Made by a program: the position numbers and the translations under genes. DNA of 64,000 nt from Streptomyces olindensis (GTDB lineage Bacteria; Actinomycetota; Actinomycetes; Streptomycetales; Streptomycetaceae): the NCBI GenBank assembly GCA_000696115.1, contig JJOH01000004.1, forward strand, positions 247,540 to 311,539, read 5' to 3'. Every line of letters starts with the position of its first letter. The first letter of the stretch is position 1. The notes below the pieces were generated by a model that was not told the origin of the DNA, ran no database searches, and was given only the letters and a program-made list of their open reading frames with translations. Shown here piece by piece: positions 58,685 to 64,000 of this stretch.

Positions 58685-60457
58685 TCAACTCGCGCACGTG
58701 ACCTTGTCGGCCGTGGACTTCTCCACGTCCGGCGCCTCGACCGGGGCGTTGAGCTTCACACCGGCGCCCTTGAAGTCCCTGCCGAGGGTCAGGGTCATCG
58801 TGGGCAGCCCCTGGGCGTTGGTCACGCTCTCGCCGGGCTTGAGCGCCGCGCCGGACAGGCCCATGATGTCGGCCAGTCGGCGGGCCTGGTCGGCCTGGCC
58901 GGGGGCGTACTCGAGGGTCGTCCTCGCCAGTGCGGCGGGCGCGTTGCCCCCGTTCTCGGACTTGGTCACGCCCTCCTCGACCTGGAGGTACTGCAGGGTC
59001 TTCTGTGCGCTGCCGGCGACGGCACCGCCGTTGAGGATCCGCACCCGGACCTCGGAGGCCGGGGCCTTGGTGCCCTTGAGCCGGGCGGCCTCGGCGTCCT
59101 TCTCCTTCTTCTGCTGCTTCTTGACCTCGGTGAACGAGACGTCGTTCTTGATCATCTCGAAGACCTGGGGGGCCTGTGCCTCGTTGAGGACGACCGTCGC
59201 CTTCACCGTCTCCGCGGGGTTGTCCTTCACCGGGACCGTCGTGAAGGTGATGTTCTTCGTCGGCACCTTCTTCAGTTCCAGCGCGATGTCCTTGAGCGTG
59301 CCGACGTTCCCGATCGCCTTGTCCACCGTCAGGGCCTTCGTGGCGGCCTCGGCCAGCTTCAGCAGCTTGGAGGGGCTGGTGAGGGTGTCACTGGAGGACA
59401 TCTTGCGCATCAGCGAGCCCAGGAACTGCTGCTGCACCTTGATCCGGTCGAGGTCGCCGCTGTTGCCGAAGCTCTTGCGCGTGCGGACGAACGCGAGGGC
59501 CTGCTCGCCCTCGACGGTCGACTCGCCCGCGGGCAGGACGAGTTTGGACTGCTTGTCGTTGACGGGCTTCTCCACGCACACCTCGACCCCGTCCACCGCC
59601 GTGGTCAGCGTCTTCACCGCGTTGAAGTCGGCCATCATGAAGTGGTCGACCTCGATGCCGGTGTTCTCCTTCACCGTGCGCATCGTGCAGCCCGGGTCCC
59701 GGCCGCTCTCGCCGAGGCTCCGGTTGAAGCGGACGCCCCGCAGCCCCGGGACGACCTTCTCCGAGCCGTCCTCCAGCTTGGTCGGGCAGTCGGGGATGTC
59801 CACGATCAGGTCGCGGGGGATGCTGAGCGCGGTCGCGTTGGAGCGGTCCTCGGCGACGTGCAGCAGGATCGTGGTGTCGGCGTGCCCGGAGCTGCCCTTG
59901 TCGCCGTAACCCCCGTTGCCCTCGCCGGTGCGCTTGTCCGTGCCGATGATGAGGATGTTGAAGGCCTCGGACTTGCTGAAGTTGCTCGCACCCGCGCTGC
60001 CGACGTCGGTGGTGCTGACGTTGCCCTCCAGGTGCCGGAGGTAGAAGTAGCCGGCCGCGCCGACCCCGACCAGCACGAAGGCCATGGTGCCGCCGGTCCA
60101 CACCAGCACCTTCTTGGCCTTCTTCGGCTTCTGCTGCACCGGCCGCCGCCCGGCGCGCCGTCCCGGCGGCGGCTCCTCGGGAGCGCCGCGCCGCCTGCGC
60201 TGCGGCGGGACGTCGGTGCGGGTGGCACCCCCACGGGGAGCCCCGGTGCGCGAAGTCGCCGTGCGGGGCGCCGCCGTACGCGGAGCGGCCGTGCGGGGCG
60301 GCGTCGTACGGCCGCCCGCCGACCCGCGCGTCCCGGTGCCCGGCGACTGCGGTGCGGAGGGGGCCAGTCGCAGTTCGTATTCGCCGGTGTTCGGATTGAG
60401 TACCCACTGGTCTGCGGGGTCGATCTGATCCCCCCGCCCACGGCGTTGCGCGTCCAC
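58685..60457 (-). CDS. LCP-family protein, type A
   Basis: 590 residues from a GTG at 60457 (GGAGGA about 12 bases upstream); it begins with the family's DPADQWVLNPNTGEYELRL box. A Pro/Arg/Thr-rich cytoplasmic region precedes the TM (LVWTGGTMAFVLVGVGAAGYFYL). The LCP domain contains ILIIGTDKRTGEGNGGYGD, HADTTILLHVAEDRSNATALSIPRDLIVDIPD in outline, MRTVKENTGIEVDHFMMADFNAV and GEQALAFVRTRKSFGNSGDLDRIK. The C-terminal LytR_C domain begins near SEVRVRILNGGAVAGSAQKT. It is closely similar to the gene at 62457-64000, including a shared ending FKGAGV...KSTADKV. Confidence 0.92.
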   Translation of the reverse strand: MDAQRRGRGDQIDPADQWVLNPNTGEYELRLAPSAPQSPGTGTRGSAGGRTTPPRTAAPRTAAPRTATSRTGAPRGGATRTDVPPQRRRRGAPEEPPPGRRAGRRPVQQKPKKAKKVLVWTGGTMAFVLVGVGAAGYFYLRHLEGNVSTTDVGSAGASNFSKSEAFNILIIGTDKRTGEGNGGYGDKGSSGHADTTILLHVAEDRSNATALSIPRDLIVDIPDCPTKLEDGSEKVVPGLRGVRFNRSLGESGRDPGCTMRTVKENTGIEVDHFMMADFNAVKTLTTAVDGVEVCVEKPVNDKQSKLVLPAGESTVEGEQALAFVRTRKSFGNSGDLDRIKVQQQFLGSLMRKMSSSDTLTSPSKLLKLAEAATKALTVDKAIGNVGTLKDIALELKKVPTKNITFTTVPVKDNPAETVKATVVLNEAQAPQVFEMIKNDVSFTEVKKQQKKEKDAEAARLKGTKAPASEVRVRILNGGAVAGSAQKTLQYLQVEEGVTKSENGGNAPAALARTTLEYAPGQADQARRLADIMGLSGAALKPGESVTNAQGLPTMTLTLGRDFKGAGVKLNAPVEAPDVEKSTADKVTCAS

Positions 60458-60677
60458 GGTTGTCCGATTCCTCCGTCGGGGCACGCGGCGCCCTCTCCCC
60501 CCCGGAAGGCGCACGGGTACTTGGTCATCACAGAAGCACTGGATCGCTCACACTATCCGCCCAGTTGAACGCCGGTGTGCACTGAATGACAAATTCAACA
60601 TCCATACATGGGGGCAATCCGTCCCAAGTCAGCGCACGGGAGTTCGACGGTTCCGTGTGCGGGTGCGTCGCGGGTCG

Positions 60678-62366
60678 CTACCAGCGGTACGGCGCGTACA
60701 CGTCCATGCACGGACCGGTGTCCGACCCGTTGAGCGCGTCCGTGTCGCCGGGCAGGTCCTCGGAGTTGGGCGCCGGCTGCTTCGGATAGGCCGTGCCCGT
60801 ACGCCAGTCGGCGCCCACGACGACGGTGACGCCGGAGACGTCGGTCGACCGCCGCACCGAACTGGCCGGGATCCCCAGGGCCTTGGCGACCCGCCGGGCG
60901 TCGCCCGCCAGCTCGGCGCTCGGGTAGCGCACGACGGTGCGCTCCTCGGACAGCGCGCCGGAGGGGTCCGCGGCGGCCTTCGTGAAGCCCTTCCCGACGA
61001 GCGCGTCCGCGACGGCCCGCGCCCGGCCGCCGACCGGGCCGAGGGTGGCGGAGCGTGTGGCGTTCCGCACCAGGACGCCGATCTCGCCGTCCGCCGCGGC
61101 CGGATCCCGGGAGGGCCGCTCGGCGTCCTGCTTGGCGCCCGGCTTCCCGCCCTTGCCGTCGAAGGGCACGTCGTCGCGGATCATGGACCACACGCGGTCG
61201 GCGTCGGCCCCGGCCGGCACCAGGTGGTTGGCGTCCTGCGGATCCTGGGCCGTGGGCAGCGTCGTCATGGTGATGCGGTCCGTCGGCACGGTCCTGAGCT
61301 GCGTGCCCAGGTCGTACAGCCGCTTCACCGTGCCGATCTCCTCCGACACGTGCAGCGACTTCGTGGCCGCCTCCGCCAGGTCCGTCAGCCGGCCGGTGTC
61401 CGTGAAGACGTTCTGCGCCTTGAGCGTGCGGATCATCGCGTTCATGTACATGTGCTGCGCCCTGGCCCGCAGCGGGTCGCTGCCCCAGGCGTGGCGGGTG
61501 CGCAGCCACTGCAGCGCCTGCACGCCCTGGACCTTCTTCCGGCCGGCCGTCAGCTTCAGGCCGGAGCCGCCGGGCACGCCGGGCAGCGGCCGGTCCCACA
61601 CGTTCTGCCGGACGCAGACCTCGACCCCGCCGATGGCGTCCGCCATGCGCACCACGCCCGCGAAGTCGATCGTCATCCAGTGGTCGATGTAGGTGCCGGT
61701 GAGGTTCTCCCAGGTCGCCAGCGTGCAGCCCGCTCCGCCGCGGGCCAGCGAGGCGTTGATGATGGTGTTGACCGGCGGGTACGTCTTCCCGGTCGCCGGG
61801 TCCGTGCACTTCGGTATGTCGACGCGGGTGTCGCGCGGCACGCTCACCACGGAGGCGCTCCTGCGGTCCGCGGCCAGGTGGATGAGCATCTGCACGTCAC
61901 CCAGCGGCGGATTGCCCCGGCTGTTCCGGCCGCCGCCCAGCGTCACGTTCTCGTCGGAGGCACGGCTGTCGGAGCCGATCAGCAGGATGTTCAGCGGCGT
62001 CTGCCCGGCCGCGTTCGGCCCCGTCCTCGCCGCCCCGGAGGCGCCGCTGCTGCGCCGGCCCTTGTGGATGTTGCCGTTCAGGTGCTCGTAGTAGAGGTAT
62101 CCGGCACCCGCGGTCACGAGGACCAGCAGGGAGAGGGCCGTCGCCGACCAGCGCAGGGCGCGGCGCACGCGGCCGGGCCTGCCTCCCGAAGCGCCGGAGC
62201 CGCCGGAGCCGCCCGGGCCTCCGGTTCCGCCGGATCTGCCCGGCCTGCCCGGACCGTCACCGCCGGGGGCCGGTGCCCGGTCGTGGCCGCCCTGGTCCTG
62301 GACCGGCACACGCGGCACGGCACCCGGCTTCGCGCCCTCCCCGTACACACCGCTGCTGCGCGCCAT
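60678..62366 (-). CDS. LCP-family protein, type B
   Basis: 562 residues, ATG at 62366 with GGAG eight bases upstream. A Gly/Arg-rich cytoplasmic segment (residues 1-70, GGTGGPGGSGGSGASGG) precedes the TM (WSATALSLLVLVTAGAGYLYY). The LCP domain has ILLIGSDSRASDENV, VQMLIHLAADRRSASVVSVPRDTRVDIP, the insertion KCTDPATGKTYPPVN, DHWMTIDFAGVVRMADAIGG and QALQWLRTRHAWGSDPLRARAQH. LytR_C spans about 420-530 (VLVRNATRSATLGPVGGRA, VVGADWRTGTAYP). It is paralogous to 56250-58592 but lacks the long repeat tract. It is located between the two type A genes. Confidence 0.92.
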   Translation of the reverse strand: MARSSGVYGEGAKPGAVPRVPVQDQGGHDRAPAPGGDGPGRPGRSGGTGGPGGSGGSGASGGRPGRVRRALRWSATALSLLVLVTAGAGYLYYEHLNGNIHKGRRSSGASGAARTGPNAAGQTPLNILLIGSDSRASDENVTLGGGRNSRGNPPLGDVQMLIHLAADRRSASVVSVPRDTRVDIPKCTDPATGKTYPPVNTIINASLARGGAGCTLATWENLTGTYIDHWMTIDFAGVVRMADAIGGVEVCVRQNVWDRPLPGVPGGSGLKLTAGRKKVQGVQALQWLRTRHAWGSDPLRARAQHMYMNAMIRTLKAQNVFTDTGRLTDLAEAATKSLHVSEEIGTVKRLYDLGTQLRTVPTDRITMTTLPTAQDPQDANHLVPAGADADRVWSMIRDDVPFDGKGGKPGAKQDAERPSRDPAAADGEIGVLVRNATRSATLGPVGGRARAVADALVGKGFTKAAADPSGALSEERTVVRYPSAELAGDARRVAKALGIPASSVRRSTDVSGVTVVVGADWRTGTAYPKQPAPNSEDLPGDTDALNGSDTGPCMDVYAPYRW

Positions 62367-62413
62367 CTCTCCCGCTCCGCACCCCGCCGCGCTTCCCGCG
62401 CGTCATCGGACAA

Positions 62414-62449
62414 GGCCTGTCGTACGCCCTGTGAGACGTACGACAGGCC
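62414..62449 (-). terminator. Hairpin after the right-most LCP gene
   Basis: A perfect 13 bp stem GGCCTGTCGTACG (62414-62426) with 62437-62449 around a ten-base loop lies eight bases beyond the stop of the gene at 62457. Confidence 0.82.
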
Positions 62450-62456
62450 CGTCAGG

Positions 62457-64000
62457 TCACTGGGCGCACTCGACCTTGTCCGCCGTGGACTTCTGCACGC
62501 CCTCCGGCGCCTTCGACGGAGCGGTGAGGGAGACGCCCGCGCCCTTGAAGTCCTTGCCGAGGGTCAGGGTCATCGCGGGCACGCCCTGGGAGTTGGTGAC
62601 GCTCTCGCCCGGCTTCATCGCGGACCCGGGCAGGCCCATGAGGGCGGCGAGGCGGCGGGCCTGGTCGGCCTGGTCGGGGGCGTACTCGAGCGTGGTCTTC
62701 GCCAGCTCGGCGGGCGCGTTGCCGGCGTTCTCCGACTTGGTCACGCCCTCCTCGTTCTGCAGCCAGCTGAGCGTCTCCTGCGCGCTGCCGGCGACGGCCC
62801 CGCCGTTGAGGACCCGCACGCGGACCTCGGAGGCAGGGGCCTTGGTGCCCTTCAGCCGGGCGGCGACCGCGGCCGCCTCCTTCTTCTTCTGCTCCTTGAC
62901 CGCGGTGAACGAGATGTCGTTCTTGATCATGTCGAAGACCTGCGGGGCCGACGACTCGTTGAGCACGACCGTGGACTTGACCTTCTCCGCCGGGTTGTCG
63001 ATCACCGGGGTCGTGGTGAAGGTCAGGTTCTTGGTGTCGAGCTTGCCGAGCTCCATGCCGAGGTCCTTCAGCTTGCTGATGCTGTCCAGCTGGGAGTCGA
63101 CGGTCAGCGCCTTGGTGCCCGCCTCGGCCAGCTTCAGCATCTTCGAGGGGCTCGACAACGTGTCGTTGGACTTCAGCTTGCGCATCAGCGCGCTCAGGAA
63201 CTGCTGCTGGAGTCCGATCCGGCTCAGGTCGCCGCCGAAGCCCACGGCATGGCGGGTGCGGACGAAGGCGAGCGCCTGCTCGCCCTCGATCGTGTGGGTG
63301 CCCTTCGACAGCTTCAGGTGCGAGTCCGGGTCGTCGATGTCCTTGCCCAGACAGACCTCGACACCGCCGACCGCGCTGGTCAGCGTCTTGACGGCGTTGA
63401 AATCGGCGACCATGAAGTTGTCCGGCTTGACGCCGGTCAGCTCGGTCACGGTCCGCATCGTGCAGCTGGGCGTACGGCCGTCCTGGCCGAGGCTGGTGTT
63501 GAAGCGGACGCCCTGCGTGCCGGGGATGATCTTCTGCGTCCCGTCCTCCTGCGTGGTCGGGCAGTCCGGCACGTCGACGATCAGGTCGCGGGGGATGCTC
63601 AGCGCGGTGGCGTTCGAACGGTCCTTGGAGACGTGCAGCAGGATCGTGGTGTCGGCGTGCCCGACGCTGCCCGCGTCGCCGTAGCTCTCGTTGCCCTTGC
63701 CGGTGCGCTTGTCGGTGCCGATCAGCAGGATGTTGATCGCCTTGTCCTTCTGGAAGCCACCGGTGCTCGCGCCGTCGTCGGAGACGGACGCGATGTTGTT
63801 GTTCAGGTGCTCGATGTAGAAGTACGCGGCGCCCGCGCCGGCGACCAGCACGAACGCCATCGTGCCGCCGGTCCACAGCAGGGCCTTCCTGCCCTTGGAG
63901 GCCTTCTTGACGGGCCGCCGCCCGCGCCGCCCCGGCGGCGGCTCCTCCGGCGCCCCGCGGCGCCTGCGCGGCGGCGGCACCGCACGGCCGGGGGCCCCGG
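62457..64000 (-). CDS. LCP-family protein, type A (N-terminus outside window)
   Basis: At least 514 codons are present, and the frame stays open to the right edge, so the start lies outside. The remaining part shows a basic Pro-rich region, one TM (LLWTGGTMAFVLVAGAGAAYFYI), then the LCP domain: ILLIGTDKRTGKGNESYGD, HADTTILLHVSKDRSNATAL, SIPRDLIVDVPDCP, MRTVTELTGVKPDNFMVADFNAV, GEQALAFVRTRHAVGFGGDLSRI. LytR_C follows (SEVRVRVLNGGAVAGSAQET). It is the sister of 58685-60457. By comparison the missing start should be about 80 residues upstream and include the DPADQWVLNP box. Confidence 0.92.
   Translation of the reverse strand, partial: GAPGRAVPPPRRRRGAPEEPPPGRRGRRPVKKASKGRKALLWTGGTMAFVLVAGAGAAYFYIEHLNNNIASVSDDGASTGGFQKDKAINILLIGTDKRTGKGNESYGDAGSVGHADTTILLHVSKDRSNATALSIPRDLIVDVPDCPTTQEDGTQKIIPGTQGVRFNTSLGQDGRTPSCTMRTVTELTGVKPDNFMVADFNAVKTLTSAVGGVEVCLGKDIDDPDSHLKLSKGTHTIEGEQALAFVRTRHAVGFGGDLSRIGLQQQFLSALMRKLKSNDTLSSPSKMLKLAEAGTKALTVDSQLDSISKLKDLGMELGKLDTKNLTFTTTPVIDNPAEKVKSTVVLNESSAPQVFDMIKNDISFTAVKEQKKKEAAAVAARLKGTKAPASEVRVRVLNGGAVAGSAQETLSWLQNEEGVTKSENAGNAPAELAKTTLEYAPDQADQARRLAALMGLPGSAMKPGESVTNSQGVPAMTLTLGKDFKGAGVSLTAPSKAPEGVQKSTADKVECAQ

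Overview
This is a 64 kb piece of chromosome from a Streptomyces species. The evidence is very high G+C with strong third-position bias, GTG and TTG starts, apparently leaderless genes, and a tRNA-Leu(UAA) that matches bldA. The gene order (ndh, cfa, ABC transporter, bldA, pobA, thiolase, cbs, hut genes, a sigI-like partner-switch locus, purK-purE, UDP-glucose dehydrogenase, LCP genes) is what I recall for the S. coelicolor SCO3092 to SCO3042 core region, in one direction. That comparison is from memory and was not searched.

Layout. Positions 1-5.6 kb hold the end of a type II NADH dehydrogenase, a cyclopropane-fatty-acid synthase and a MacB/FtsX-type ABC exporter. bldA lies at 5987-6070. Positions 6.2-14.3 kb hold 4-hydroxybenzoate hydroxylase, a Bax-inhibitor-1-like membrane protein, small conserved proteins, a thiolase, an SGNH hydrolase and cystathionine beta-synthase. 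Positions 14.6-20 kb hold an XRE regulator divergent from a short-chain dehydrogenase, an RpiR-type regulator and a DAP-decarboxylase-like enzyme. Positions 20-25.6 kb are a histidine-utilisation operon (hutU, an M20 amidohydrolase, hutF, hutI). Positions 25.9-29.2 kb are an unusual three-gene cassette: a signal-less DUF1906 glycosidase-like protein, a small three-TM protein and a Tat-exported degenerate M15 peptidase. Positions 29.3-31.6 kb are a SigB-family partner-switch module. Positions 31.8-41.4 kb contain two secreted or wall proteins, a POT peptide transporter, a two-component system, a GtrA protein, purK-purE and an M19 dipeptidase.

Positions 41.6-46.4 kb are accessory: a DUF397 gene, an XRE/DUF5753-type regulator, a second M19-like protein that has lost its metal ligands, two VOC proteins and a CGNR protein behind a promoter region rich in GGTAAC boxes. 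Then come UDP-glucose dehydrogenase, an acyl-CoA dehydrogenase, an inserted tyrosine-recombinase pair (49.3-50.9 kb) and an acyl-CoA thioesterase.

The right end, from 51.6 kb to the window edge, carries six LytR-CpsA-Psr (LCP) genes, a family-2 glycosyltransferase and a cytosolic copper-storage-like protein. Four of the LCP genes form an A-B-A-B tandem duplication, and one has a roughly 580 bp minisatellite in its cytoplasmic N-terminal region. With UDP-glucose dehydrogenase and the glycosyltransferase, this end probably serves attachment of secondary wall glycopolymers to peptidoglycan.

The observations I would follow first are the active/inactive M19 pair, the lysis-like DUF1906 cassette with its zinc-less M15 partner, the minisatellite and block duplication in the LCP cluster, and the M20 enzyme placed where HutG would be expected.
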